The notes beneath the pieces are model-generated. The model made no database searches, was not told the origin of the DNA, and saw only the letters and a program-made list of their open reading frames with translations. DNA of 64,000 nt from contig JAJRSD010000105.1 of assembly GCA_024278975.1 (NCBI GenBank), positions 1 through 64,000 on the forward strand. Direction: 5' to 3'. A program made the position numbers and the translations under genes. The DNA is from Bacteroidota bacterium (lineage in GTDB: Bacteria > Bacteroidota > Bacteroidia > Bacteroidales > Prolixibacteraceae). Shown here one piece after another: positions 18,196 through 27,083 of this stretch (position 1 is its first letter; each line of letters starts with the position of its first letter).

Positions 18196-18594
18196 AAAAA
18201 TATTTTAGAACGATTTTAAATTATGCCGAAACTATAAAAATTACTTGGATTATTAAAACTTATATTTACATTTATCGCTGCAAACTCATAAATATAAAAC
18301 TGTCATTGAGGCAGAAGTTTTTGGTAAATAAAGTTTTGTTTGGACGCAGGACTAGAATCAAAAACACTTTTTAACAAAATGAAATTGAGGCTGAGGGCTC
18401 AGTTTATTGTTGCATTGAAATTGAAATAGGTTTTTACAAACCCACTGATTCTGTTTACAAATTACAAACCCGTAGAATCAGGTTAGAAACTTACTAGAAA
18501 TCAATAACATAATCTGTTTTTCAGAAGAAATTCATTAACTGCTTTGGTACACTTTATTTTAAGGTTTGTTAAGTACAAATCCTAATAATAAGTT
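18196..18594. other. 399-base divergent intergenic region
   Basis: It separates the GH32 gene (minus) from the first protease gene (plus), so two promoters must lie here, but I see no full -33/-7 pair. An interrupted inverted repeat CTGATTCT/AGAATCAG is at 18445-18481. No other feature is seen. Confidence 0.35.
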
Positions 18595-21048
18595 GTGATG
18601 AAATGGACGCTCATCTCGTTCTTATGTATTGTCGCCATTAGCAATGCAGTGGGACAAAATAAAGTTTTTGAAAATGGAGTAAAGGGAGAAACTTCCGTTA
18701 ACATTGCTTTAGACGAAGTAAATAAATCATTTACTCCACCTCCCAGTTCTTTTTTAAAATCGGGACAAAAGAAAAAAAGTGAAATAATTATTACTTATGT
18801 TAACTTTCCGGAAGAGGCGAAATTAGCATTTGAGTACGCAGCATCTATCTACGAGCAGAATATCTCTTCATCTGTTCCGATAGTGATTTCTGCAACATGG
18901 GAATCTTTAGAAGGCAATATTTTGGCTCAAGGCGGCGCTGCCTCTTTTCATAAAGATTTTGTTGATGCTATTATTCCTGAAGTTTTTTATCCCATTACAT
19001 TGGTTGAAAAACTATCGGGAAAAGAGTATAATAATGAAAAAGATGCTGATATTATTTGCAGTTTCGACAGTAAACGCTCCTGGTATTTTGGAACCGATGG
19101 CAACACGCCTCAGTCTAAATATGATTTTGTAACTGTTGTTTTGCACGAAATAACTCATGGCTTGGGGATGTCGGGTTTTTTAAAAGTTGAGAGTGGTGTA
19201 GGTAAAATAAGCACACCGGGTAAAAATCCAAGTATTTACGATTACTATATTTTCAATGCAAAAAACCAGAGAATTGCTGATAATTCACAATTTACAAGCC
19301 CTTCTATTCAATTGCTCCAACAATTAATTTCTAATAATTTAGATTTTACTTGTGTAGATAATTGCAATAGTTCGAAGGCAGAGATTTATGCACCTACAAA
19401 CTGGAGCGACGGTGCTAGCATATATCATTTAAAAAATTCTAATTCTAACGGAGCAAGAGAATTAATGGGTTCATCTATTCGGAAAGGCGAAGCAATTCAT
19501 AACCCTGGCGAAAATACTTTTCGTATCTTATCAGAAATTGGCTGGGATGCAGTTCCTTTTAAACTTCGTGAAATTAAAGATTACGAAGTGCCAGTTGCAG
19601 AACTTCCCATTCAAACTAAAATTACGAGTAATTCAGAATTTAATTATTCTGAGGTTCAGATTATTTTTTCGACAAATTCCTTTTCAACCAAAGATTCAGT
19701 AACTCTAAAATATAATGGATCGAATAAATTATTCGAAGGGAATATTCCACTTGATTTCTATAAAGGAAAAGTGAAGTACTATTTTAAATCTGTAACCACT
19801 GACAACAAAGTTATGACATATCCTTTTCAGGCACCAAAAAAGAGCCTGAATTTTAAGGTTGGTCCAGATTACTATTCACCACAATTACAACACAATCCCA
19901 CAAAAATTATTTCAAGTAAAAATTCTGAAATCCATTTTATGGTAACTGCCACCGACAATTTGGGCATTAACGCTGTAACAATAGAGTATAAAATAAATAA
20001 TGTTATGCAAGAGACATTTAAATTAGCTTGCGAAACAGATGATATTTATTGTGGTAATTTAAATCTGCCAATTAATCTAACAAGCGATGATATTATTGAA
20101 TACAGAATTATTGCGAGAGATAATTCAACCAGAAATAATATTAAATATCTGCCTGCAAAAGGTTTTTATGAAGTGCATGTTTTCGAGTCTCAAGAGGCAG
20201 TAACAAGTTTTTCCACAGATTTTAACTCCGTATCAAATAATTTTACAACCACCGATTTTGAAGTTGCTACTCCAGTGGGTTTTACAAACGGAAATCTTCA
20301 TACAAACCACCCTTATCAACAATCTAAAACCAATAACGAAAAGTATAATTTAATTGCACAGTTAAATGTTCCGATAGTTTTGATGGAAAATGGATTAATG
20401 ACATTTGACGAGATTGTTTTAGTTGAGCCGGGAGATGCAGGAGCAAATTATACTGAAAAATATTTCTGGGATTTTGTTATTGTTGAAGGAAGTAAAGACA
20501 ATGGTAAAACATGGCAGCCATTTATCGACGGGTACGATTCGGGTGTGAATGAAGATTGGAAATCTCAATTTTCGGGTACATTAAAAAGTAGTACTTCGAG
20601 TGCGGTGGGGCACGAAAATATGTTTTGGGAAAATTCAATAAATCTTACCGATAACGACTTCTTTTCGGCAGGCGACACCGCTATAATTCGTTTCAGGCTG
20701 GCATCAGATAAATCTGTAACCGGGTGGGGCTGGGCAATAGACAACTTAAATATCCAAATGTTGAATACCGACATTGATGAAACTGCCACTAATTCAGATA
20801 TTACAATTTATCCAAATCCATTTTCAAACAGTCTGTTTATTGATTGTTCAAACCTTACAAACTCATCAGAAATAGTTGTTCAGATTACCGATTTGGTTGG
20901 GAAAACTGTTTATCATGAGATTAAATACGATTCTCAATACAATCCTAAATTACAGGTAAACTTGCCCGATGTAAAACCTGGAATTTATATAGCCTCAATT
21001 ACCGATGCAGATTTAAACACGATAACACAAAAAATTATTAAAAATTAA
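18595..21048 (+). CDS. Secreted metzincin-like metalloprotease with T9SS type A sorting domain (copy 1)
   Basis: An 817-residue exported protein with a signal peptide at about 1-20 (ending AVGQN). The catalytic region (about 60-330) contains FVTVVLHEITHGLGMSGF, a zinc motif HExxHxxG typical of metzincins, and a later conserved GSSIRKGEAIHNPG. Ig-like modules follow (about 340-530), then a beta-sandwich region with FDEIVLVEPGDAG and GWGWAIDNLNIQ, and a T9SS type A tail of about 75 residues (ITIYPNPFSNSLFID to TQKIIKN). It is probably surface-exposed or released. The paralogue at 21374 shares the whole architecture. The substrate protein is unknown. Confidence 0.88.
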   Translation: MMKWTLISFLCIVAISNAVGQNKVFENGVKGETSVNIALDEVNKSFTPPPSSFLKSGQKKKSEIIITYVNFPEEAKLAFEYAASIYEQNISSSVPIVISATWESLEGNILAQGGAASFHKDFVDAIIPEVFYPITLVEKLSGKEYNNEKDADIICSFDSKRSWYFGTDGNTPQSKYDFVTVVLHEITHGLGMSGFLKVESGVGKISTPGKNPSIYDYYIFNAKNQRIADNSQFTSPSIQLLQQLISNNLDFTCVDNCNSSKAEIYAPTNWSDGASIYHLKNSNSNGARELMGSSIRKGEAIHNPGENTFRILSEIGWDAVPFKLREIKDYEVPVAELPIQTKITSNSEFNYSEVQIIFSTNSFSTKDSVTLKYNGSNKLFEGNIPLDFYKGKVKYYFKSVTTDNKVMTYPFQAPKKSLNFKVGPDYYSPQLQHNPTKIISSKNSEIHFMVTATDNLGINAVTIEYKINNVMQETFKLACETDDIYCGNLNLPINLTSDDIIEYRIIARDNSTRNNIKYLPAKGFYEVHVFESQEAVTSFSTDFNSVSNNFTTTDFEVATPVGFTNGNLHTNHPYQQSKTNNEKYNLIAQLNVPIVLMENGLMTFDEIVLVEPGDAGANYTEKYFWDFVIVEGSKDNGKTWQPFIDGYDSGVNEDWKSQFSGTLKSSTSSAVGHENMFWENSINLTDNDFFSAGDTAIIRFRLASDKSVTGWGWAIDNLNIQMLNTDIDETATNSDITIYPNPFSNSLFIDCSNLTNSSEIVVQITDLVGKTVYHEIKYDSQYNPKLQVNLPDVKPGIYIASITDADLNTITQKIIKN

Positions 21049-21051
21049 ATT

Positions 21052-21171
21052 ATGAAAACTTTATTATTGGTTGCATTTGCAGCAGCATTAGTTGGACTTA
21101 TAATCTCAATGGTTATTTTCTATAAATTGTTATTCACAAAAAAATTAAAAAAATATTATACGACATTTTAA
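21052..21171 (+). CDS. Small single-pass membrane protein (39 residues), unknown
   Basis: Starting three bases after the stop of the first protease is an ATG frame of 39 codons. It encodes a short Lys start, an uninterrupted hydrophobic helix (LLLVAFAAALVGLIISMVIF, residues 4-23), and a basic, Tyr-rich tail (KLLFTKKLKKYYTTF). The tight spacing and the classic positive-inside tail suggest a real small membrane protein rather than chance. No family is recognised, and role and expression are unknown. Confidence 0.5.
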   Translation: MKTLLLVAFAAALVGLIISMVIFYKLLFTKKLKKYYTTF

Positions 21172-21274
21172 AATTTTATGGTTGATGATTACAGACCAAC
21201 TTACCCACATTATTCATACTAATGGTAACTATGAGTAGTAAGTGGACTAACATGTATTAGGGTTATGTTAAGAG

Positions 21275-21305
21275 ATGCCGGATTAATTTCCGGCATTTTT
21301 TTTGG
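21275..21305 (+). terminator. Rho-independent terminator after the first protease gene
   Basis: An 8-bp stem (ATGCCGGA/TCCGGCAT) is followed by a run of nine T. It isolates copy 1 and the small membrane protein from copy 2, so the paralogues are separate transcription units. Confidence 0.85.
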
Positions 21306-21314
21306 CTTTGTAAG

Positions 21315-21346
21315 TTTAAATTCAAACATTTGTCGCCTTATTTTTG
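21315..21346 (+). promoter_or_regulatory. Candidate promoter of the second protease gene
   Basis: TTTA (21315-21318), 20 bases, then TATTTTTG (21339-21346) is close to the Bacteroidota sigma consensus TTTG-N19-21-TAnnTTTG. The start of transcription would fall about 20 bases before the ATG. The -33 box has one mismatch. Confidence 0.45.
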
Positions 21347-21373
21347 TTTTCATATATGAACAGATTTTAAATT

Positions 21374-23851
21374 ATGAATAAATTACATATTTGGCTTTTT
21401 ATAAACGCTCTTGTTTTTAGCAATATTATAAGTGCCCAAAATAAAATAGAAAGGCTACAAATAAGTGTGCCACCGGTAGTTTGTTATGCTTCCGGCAAAG
21501 TTGAAAAATCTTTTGTGCCACCTCCTGCAAATTTTAATCTTAAATCTTTTGAGAAAAAATCGGAGATTATTGTTGATTATAGTCTGTTTCCATCAAAAGC
21601 AAAAGTAGCATTTGAATATGCAGTTAGTATTTGGGAAGGAATAATTGAATCTGATGTCCCAATTTATATTCAGGCAAACTGGCGATCGCTCGACAAAAAT
21701 GTACTTGGCAGTGCCGGACCAACGGAGTACTACACAAATTTTAAGAATACACCTCACACCAATAGATTTTACCCGGTTGTAGTAGTCGAAAAAATTACCA
21801 AAGCTGAAATCACCGATTCATTGTCGCCCGATATTATTGCAAATTTTAATAAAGATATTAACTGGTATTACGGAACCGACGGCGACACACCCGACTTACA
21901 GTATGATTTTGTAACTGTTGTTTTACACGAAATTACGCACGGACTGGGATTTACAGGTTTTTTCTATATCGATAAAAATCAGGGAACTTATGGGTACAAT
22001 AATATTGGTGACGCTGCCGCATTCGATTTGCTTGTTATAAAAGACAGTAATCAATTGGTTGATACTACAATTTTTGAAATACCTTCAGCCAAATTACGAG
22101 ATGCGCTGGTTTACAGGTATTTATATGCAAATAGTCCAACAGCAATTTCTGTAAATTCAGGCAAGGAACCACGCTTATATTCACCTTCAGAATTTGACGA
22201 AGGTTCAAGTATTTATCATCTGAATGACATTACATATCCAACGAATAACGATAATTCTTTAATGACACATGCAATCGGAAAAGGTGAGGCAATCCATAAA
22301 CCGGGACCATTGACCGAAGGAATTATGAATGATATTGGATGGAAAAATATGTATCTCGATTTTACTAAACCAAAGGATATTGAAACAATACAACCTGTAT
22401 CTTTTATTGTGTCGATAGAGAGTGATTATCTGTTAGACACAGCTTCGTTATTCATTTATTACTCTTACGATAATTTTGAAAATCATAGAGATTCACTACC
22501 GTTAACAATCGAAAATTCGACAGGAGATTTTATAGCAGAATTAATTCCAACAATCGAGACCGGAATAATTCATTACTATTTGTTAGCCAAAGACACTATA
22601 AACCGTATATTTAAATTACCCACAGAAGCACCTAAAGTATTGTACACAATTACAATTGGACCAGACAATGAACCTCCGGTAATTGACCATTCTCCAATTT
22701 CCTACTTTTTACTGGCAACTAATAATTTAATTCTTACAACCAACGCCGATGATAATTTGGGGGTTGATACTGTTTTTGTTGAATATGAAATAAATGGAGA
22801 GCCACAACAATCATTTGGATTATCGTTAGATTCATTCACTTCCTATTCAGGAAATTTTGGCTTTAATCTGGAAACTTTAAACGATGGAGATGAAATAACA
22901 TACAGTATAACTGCAATAGATTCGGCAGTTGCACAAAATACAACTACTGCTCCGGATAGTAGTAATTTCTCTTTTAAAGTTGAAAAAATACTTGACCCGG
23001 TTGGTGGATATATTAACAATTTTAATGACTCTACTTCAGATTTTATTTTTGCTGATTTCGATATTTATACCGAAACCGACTTTGAAGATCCCGCCCTTCA
23101 CAGTCCGCATCCATACCCAAGCCCAAACGACAATAATAAGTCTTTTGACTTTTCGGCCATATTAAAACAACCAATTATTATTTTCGAAGCAGGTACAATG
23201 ACTTTCGACGAAATTGTTTTAGTTGAGCCGGGCGAGTTCCAATCGGTTTATGGCGATGGCGATTTTTGGGACTATGTAGTTGTTGAAGGCAGCAAAGATT
23301 ATGGCGAATCGTGGAGTAAGCTGTTCGATGGTTACGACGCGAGAGCAAATATTACATGGAAAGTTAACTATAATAAAGAGATTATCGATAACTCTTCGCA
23401 AGCTGTGGGAGTGCCTCAATGGTTTGTAAACAGAGAGATTAATTTGGCAGACAACGAAAGTTTTTCGATAGGAGATACTATTTTAATACGATTCAGGCTT
23501 TTCTCCGATCCGTTTGCAAACGGTTGGGGCTGGGCAATCGACAACCTTAGAATTCAAATTCCGGTTTCTTCGCCAATTGCCACACTCTCGCCCGGGAATA
23601 TTTTAGTTTATCCAAATCCATTTAACCATATTATTTCTGTTTCTGTTCAGGTAAATAAAAATATTGATGAATTAGAACTTGACGTATTCAATATGTTTGG
23701 TCAAAAAATTCATTCAACACAACACAAGAATGTAATTGGAGAAATATCTCGTAAAATTGATTTGGGGAATTATGCTGATGGAATATATTTTATTTCAATA
23801 AAAGAAAACGGAAAGCAAGTTTACTCTAAAAAGATTATTAAAAACAGATAA
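21374..23851 (+). CDS. Secreted metzincin-like metalloprotease with T9SS type A sorting domain (copy 2)
   Basis: An 825-residue paralogue of the preceding protease. It has a signal peptide (about 1-21, ending IISAQ), then the FVPPPANF and KKSEIIVDYSLFPSKAK stretch seen in copy 1, then VVLHEITHGLGFTGFF with the HExxHxxG zinc site at about 190. Next come Ig-like modules, the FDEIVLVEPGEF and GWGWAIDNLRIQ beta-sandwich region, and a type A tail (ILVYPNPFNHIISV to YSKKIIKNR). The two diverge clearly outside the motifs, so the duplication is not recent. It has its own promoter and terminator-like hairpin. Confidence 0.88.
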   Translation: MNKLHIWLFINALVFSNIISAQNKIERLQISVPPVVCYASGKVEKSFVPPPANFNLKSFEKKSEIIVDYSLFPSKAKVAFEYAVSIWEGIIESDVPIYIQANWRSLDKNVLGSAGPTEYYTNFKNTPHTNRFYPVVVVEKITKAEITDSLSPDIIANFNKDINWYYGTDGDTPDLQYDFVTVVLHEITHGLGFTGFFYIDKNQGTYGYNNIGDAAAFDLLVIKDSNQLVDTTIFEIPSAKLRDALVYRYLYANSPTAISVNSGKEPRLYSPSEFDEGSSIYHLNDITYPTNNDNSLMTHAIGKGEAIHKPGPLTEGIMNDIGWKNMYLDFTKPKDIETIQPVSFIVSIESDYLLDTASLFIYYSYDNFENHRDSLPLTIENSTGDFIAELIPTIETGIIHYYLLAKDTINRIFKLPTEAPKVLYTITIGPDNEPPVIDHSPISYFLLATNNLILTTNADDNLGVDTVFVEYEINGEPQQSFGLSLDSFTSYSGNFGFNLETLNDGDEITYSITAIDSAVAQNTTTAPDSSNFSFKVEKILDPVGGYINNFNDSTSDFIFADFDIYTETDFEDPALHSPHPYPSPNDNNKSFDFSAILKQPIIIFEAGTMTFDEIVLVEPGEFQSVYGDGDFWDYVVVEGSKDYGESWSKLFDGYDARANITWKVNYNKEIIDNSSQAVGVPQWFVNREINLADNESFSIGDTILIRFRLFSDPFANGWGWAIDNLRIQIPVSSPIATLSPGNILVYPNPFNHIISVSVQVNKNIDELELDVFNMFGQKIHSTQHKNVIGEISRKIDLGNYADGIYFISIKENGKQVYSKKIIKNR

Positions 23852-23860
23852 TTGTACTTA

Positions 23861-23916
23861 AGGGGACTTCTATTAATACTTGCTTCTTGAAAGAAAGGAA
23901 TTATTAGAAGTCCCCT
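23861..23916. repeat. Long hairpin downstream of the second protease gene
   Basis: The arms AGGGGACTTCTA and TAGAAGTCCCCT are fully complementary (12 bp) across a 32-base loop. There is no T run on either side, so it is not a typical terminator. It may still end transcription or protect the mRNA 3' end. Confidence 0.55.
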
Positions 23917-23955
23917 AAAATGATAACACCAGTAGAAATTGGTTAATTTTACAAC

Positions 23956-24795
23956 ATGATTTTAATAGCAGACAGCGGTTCAACAAAAACAAGTTGGTAT
24001 TTTTCGAAAGGAGAAAATCATTCTGAATATATTTCGACCGGTGGAATAAATCCGTTTTTCAGGACTACCAAAGATATTATTGAAGAGCTTGAAAAAGATT
24101 TAATTCCGAAAATAGATTCAAATATTTTAGATATATATTTTTACGGTGCCGGAATTATTAACGAAGAGAAAGGTGAAGTTGTACAACTGGCACTTAAAAA
24201 GCTTTTTCCATCAGCAAAAATAGAAGTTAAAAGCGATTTACTTGCAGCAGCACGTGCAACATTAGGAAACAAAAAAGGTATTGCATGTATTCTCGGAACA
24301 GGCTCTAACTCGTGTTTGTACGATGGAGAAAAAATTATTGAGCATATTTCGCCACTTGGTTTTATTCTGGGCGACGAAGGTAGTGGTGCAGTTCTCGGAC
24401 GCAAATTGGTAGCCGATTATTTAAAAGGAATTATGCCGGAGAACTTGATAGTAAAATTCAAAAATAAATTTCCAATAAATTATGCCGGCTTTTTAGAAAG
24501 TGTTTATAAAAAGGAGCGACCAAACAAATTTTTAGCTCGGTTTACACCATTTTTGTACGAAAACATTAATGATGTTTATTGTAGCAAATTAGTAGAAAAT
24601 TCGTTCGATAGTTTTGTTGGGAGGAATGTAAAACAGTACACTGATTTTGCCGGGTTGGAAATTAATTTTATTGGCTCGGTTGCATATTATTTTAAACAGC
24701 AATTACAAATTATTTTGAATAATAGTAATCTGAAATTGGGTAAAATAGTTAAAGAGCCATTGCAAGGATTGGCTGAATTTCATAAAAAAATATAG
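23956..24795 (+). CDS. BadF/BadG-type N-acetylhexosamine kinase
   Basis: A 279-residue kinase of the ASKHA superfamily, with ADSGSTKTSWYFSKG at the N-terminus (phosphate-1 motif), ILGTGSNSCLYDG (phosphate-2 region, about 112) and GDEGSGAVLGRKL. The family includes N-acetylglucosamine kinases and MurNAc/GlcNAc kinases. The next gene, two bases on, is an N-acetylmuramic acid 6-phosphate etherase. The likely job is therefore to phosphorylate MurNAc (or GlcNAc) released from peptidoglycan so that MurQ can act on it. Which sugar is used cannot be read from the sequence. Confidence 0.88.
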   Translation: MILIADSGSTKTSWYFSKGENHSEYISTGGINPFFRTTKDIIEELEKDLIPKIDSNILDIYFYGAGIINEEKGEVVQLALKKLFPSAKIEVKSDLLAAARATLGNKKGIACILGTGSNSCLYDGEKIIEHISPLGFILGDEGSGAVLGRKLVADYLKGIMPENLIVKFKNKFPINYAGFLESVYKKERPNKFLARFTPFLYENINDVYCSKLVENSFDSFVGRNVKQYTDFAGLEINFIGSVAYYFKQQLQIILNNSNLKLGKIVKEPLQGLAEFHKKI

Positions 24796-24796
24796 C

Positions 24797-25606
24797 ATGA
24801 ATATTACAGAATCGAGTTCGAATTACGATAATTTAGAATTAATGAGTGTCGGCGAATTGTTGAGAGGAATTCATAACGAAGACAAAAAAGTTTTTCCGGC
24901 AATCGAAAAAGTTATTCCACAAATTGAAAAGTTAGTCTCAGAAATAGTTCCGAGAGTTAAAAAAGGAGGACGGCTATTTTATATCGGAGCCGGCACCAGC
25001 GGACGATTGGGAATATTAGATGCCTCAGAAATCCCACCTACTTACGGAGTTGGTTATGGTTTGGTAATCGGGTTAATTGCCGGTGGCGACCGCGCCATCA
25101 GAAAAGCTGTTGAGTCGGCAGAAGACGATGAAAATTTATCGTGGGAGATACTGAAAGAACATAAGATTAACGAATTAGATACAGTTGTTGGGATAGCCGC
25201 TTCGGGAGGAACACCTTATGTTGTTGGAGCCGTAAAAAATGCCCGCGAGCATAATATTTTAACAGGTTGCATTACAAATAATCCCAATACAAAACTTGCC
25301 AAAAATGTTGATATTCCGATTGAGGCAGTTGTAGGACCTGAGTTTGTTACCGGCAGCACTCGCATGAAATCGGGAACAGCGCAGAAACTTATACTTAACA
25401 TGATTACCACAACTTTAATGATTCAGTTGGGAAGGGTTAAGGGAAATAAAATGGTAAACATGCAACTTACCAACGAAAAGCTGGTTATGCGTGGCACTCT
25501 CATGATTATGGAAGAACTGGGTTACTCGGAAACAAAAGCAAAAAGGCTTCTTATATTGCATGGTTCGGTTCAGAAAGTTATCGACGAAGCAAAAAAATCA
25601 CTATAA
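24797..25606 (+). CDS. murQ: N-acetylmuramic acid 6-phosphate etherase
   Basis: A 269-residue SIS-domain enzyme that removes D-lactate from MurNAc-6-phosphate to give GlcNAc-6-phosphate during cell-wall recycling. The family signature is intact: the N-terminal ESSSNYDNLELMSVGELL, the sugar-phosphate site GAGTSGRLGILDASEIPPTYG (about 73-93), AGGDRAIRKAVESAEDD with the catalytic Glu region, and GSTRMKSGTAQKLILNM. It is slightly shorter than the E. coli enzyme at the C-terminus, which is common in Bacteroidota. It is coupled to the upstream kinase with a two-base gap. Confidence 0.95.
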   Translation: MNITESSSNYDNLELMSVGELLRGIHNEDKKVFPAIEKVIPQIEKLVSEIVPRVKKGGRLFYIGAGTSGRLGILDASEIPPTYGVGYGLVIGLIAGGDRAIRKAVESAEDDENLSWEILKEHKINELDTVVGIAASGGTPYVVGAVKNAREHNILTGCITNNPNTKLAKNVDIPIEAVVGPEFVTGSTRMKSGTAQKLILNMITTTLMIQLGRVKGNKMVNMQLTNEKLVMRGTLMIMEELGYSETKAKRLLILHGSVQKVIDEAKKSL

Positions 25607-25776
25607 TTTCGAGTATATCAGATTAATAATATTTGTACTTTAATAAATACAAGTACTTGGTTATAACTATATTTGATAATATTTTTACTTTATACAATTT
25701 TAAAAAAATTGTAATTTTTATTAAGCTTTGCACTTTTTTTAGAGTAAACAGTAAAAAAATAATATCTTTGTACGCA

Positions 25777-25930
25777 GAAAAACGTTCTGAAAACATTGAA
25801 ATTATCAATCTGTAATATTGATTGTAAAAGATATTTAAGATAAATCTCAGGCTTACCGTTCTGGTAAGTTTGTGGTTTTTAGGTTTAGTTGGTTTAGGTT
25901 AAAAAGGCTGTCAGTAGGACAGCCTTTTGT
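25777..25930 (+). ncRNA. Candidate small RNA upstream of the thioredoxin lipoprotein
   Basis: A -7 box TATCTTTG (25763-25770) is followed after ~130 bases by a strong terminator: AAAAGGCTGTC/GACAGCCTTTT at 25902-25928, then TTTTGTCTTTT. Between them are two small hairpins (ATCAAT/ATTGAT and CTTACC/GGTAAG) and no convincing coding frame. This could be a stand-alone small RNA, or a long leader with an attenuator for genes further right. The -33 box is not evident and no RNA family is recognised. Confidence 0.4.
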
Positions 25931-26303
25931 CTTTTACCTAAGGCTTAAACAATTATTTCTACTGCAATTCTTTTATTACTCCACAAAGTTATCTTTTGAC
26001 AGTTTTAAAGCTGTCAAATTTCAGTACCAATTATACTATCTACACACTTACAAATATTGTATGATTTGTTGTAAACTGATACTTTTACGGCGGTAGTGTC
26101 AGTTACATGACATCCATCGATAAAGAAAAATTTAGTTTGTATAAACCCGGGGTGATTGATCAGGCTGAGAATTATAGTTGCTTGAAATGTTTAGAGTGTG
26201 TGGCAGTTTAACCTACAAAATAATACCTCGCACTTTAAAATAGAAACAATAAATTAAACAAATTGGTAGCTTTAATAGTTATTGAATAATAAAAACAGTT
26301 AAA
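25931..26303. other. Intergenic region with inverted repeats
   Basis: TTTGACAG/CTGTCAAA (25995-26018) is a perfect interrupted palindrome that could be an operator or small hairpin. ACTGATAC/GTGTCAGT lies at about 26075-26104. A short frame at 26107-26211 is listed separately. Nothing else is recognised. Confidence 0.35.
26107..26211 (+). CDS. Possible 34-residue peptide with CxxCxxC motif
   Basis: An ATG frame of 34 codons encodes a soluble peptide beginning MTSIDKEKFSLYKPG and ending CLKCLECVAV, with three regularly spaced cysteines. It lies between the candidate small RNA and the thioredoxin lipoprotein. The Cys pattern could bind a metal, but a frame this short may be chance. No family is recognised. 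Confidence 0.25.
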   Translation: MTSIDKEKFSLYKPGVIDQAENYSCLKCLECVAV

Positions 26304-26810
26304 ATGAAGAAAATCAGAAATTTTATAGTTGTAGTTATTGCACTTGCAGCCATTAGCACAGGATGCTCGAATAGTACGGCTAAAACAGAAAATCCGGGGG
26401 CAAATCCGGATAGTGGAGTTACAACAAAATCAGCTTTTTCAGAAACGAAAGCTATACATTTGACTAATGCAGATTTTAAGTCGAAGGTATTTGATTACGA
26501 GGCAAATAAAGAGTGGAAATACGAAGGAGACAAACCGTGTATTATCGATTTTTATGCCGATTGGTGTGGCCCGTGTAAAAAGGTAGCTCCAATTTTGGAG
26601 GAGTTGGCAAAAGAGTACGACGGTAAAATTATTGTTTATAAAATTGATACTGAAAAGGAGAAAGAATTGGCTGGTGCATTTGGTATCAGAAGTATTCCTT
26701 CGTTACTGTTTGTTCCTGCAAAAGGGCAGCCGCAAATGGCACAGGGAGCTTTACCAAAAGAGCAGTTCGAAAAAATTATAAACGAATTTTTGTTAAAACC
26801 GGTCGAGTAA
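26304..26810 (+). CDS. Thioredoxin-domain lipoprotein
   Basis: A 168-residue protein with a lipoprotein signal (AISTGCSNS, Cys about 21), a Ser/Thr/Pro-poor linker to about 60, and a canonical thioredoxin domain with FYADWCGPCKKVAPIL (active-site WCGPC at about 88-92) and the cis-Pro loop IRSIPSLLFV. Being anchored in the membrane and facing the periplasm, it is probably a thiol-disulfide reductase. It is followed after 24 bases by a small membrane protein, likely in the same transcript. Confidence 0.92.
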   Translation: MKKIRNFIVVVIALAAISTGCSNSTAKTENPGANPDSGVTTKSAFSETKAIHLTNADFKSKVFDYEANKEWKYEGDKPCIIDFYADWCGPCKKVAPILEELAKEYDGKIIVYKIDTEKEKELAGAFGIRSIPSLLFVPAKGQPQMAQGALPKEQFEKIINEFLLKPVE

Positions 26811-26834
26811 TATTTTGTTTCAGATAATTATAAT

Positions 26835-27083
26835 ATGGAATTTAAACAGTTAAATATTGAGCCGGAAGAAAGTTGGATTAAAAGAAAGTTATGGTCGCAA
26901 CATGCAAAAAAAACATTAGTTTATATTGCTTTGGGAGCAGTTGCAGGAGTTCTCTTTTTTTATTTTACTGAAGGCAAAGAGTTGGCAGAAATAACCTCGG
27001 GAGAAATAATTAAAGGTATGCTTTTTGGTGGCTTTTTGGGTTTCTTTATCACCAATAGTCCGTGTGCACGAAACAAGTGTTAG
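26835..27083 (+). CDS. Small two-helix membrane protein, DUF6132-like
   Basis: An 82-residue protein with a charged N-terminus (1-30), two membrane helices (about 34-51 and 66-78), and a cysteine-bearing end, NSPCARNKC. The layout resembles small DUF6132-type proteins often seen beside thioredoxin or rhodanese genes in Bacteroidota, but the match is by eye only. The C-terminal Cys pair and the neighbouring thioredoxin lipoprotein suggest a redox role (inference). Confidence 0.6.
   Translation: MEFKQLNIEPEESWIKRKLWSQHAKKTLVYIALGAVAGVLFFYFTEGKELAEITSGEIIKGMLFGGFLGFFITNSPCARNKC

Noticed and set aside
18445-18481. CTGATTCT/AGAATCAG inverted repeat as an operator
   Set aside because: An 8-bp pair across a 21-base gap in AT-rich DNA is easily due to chance, and no promoter is nearby.
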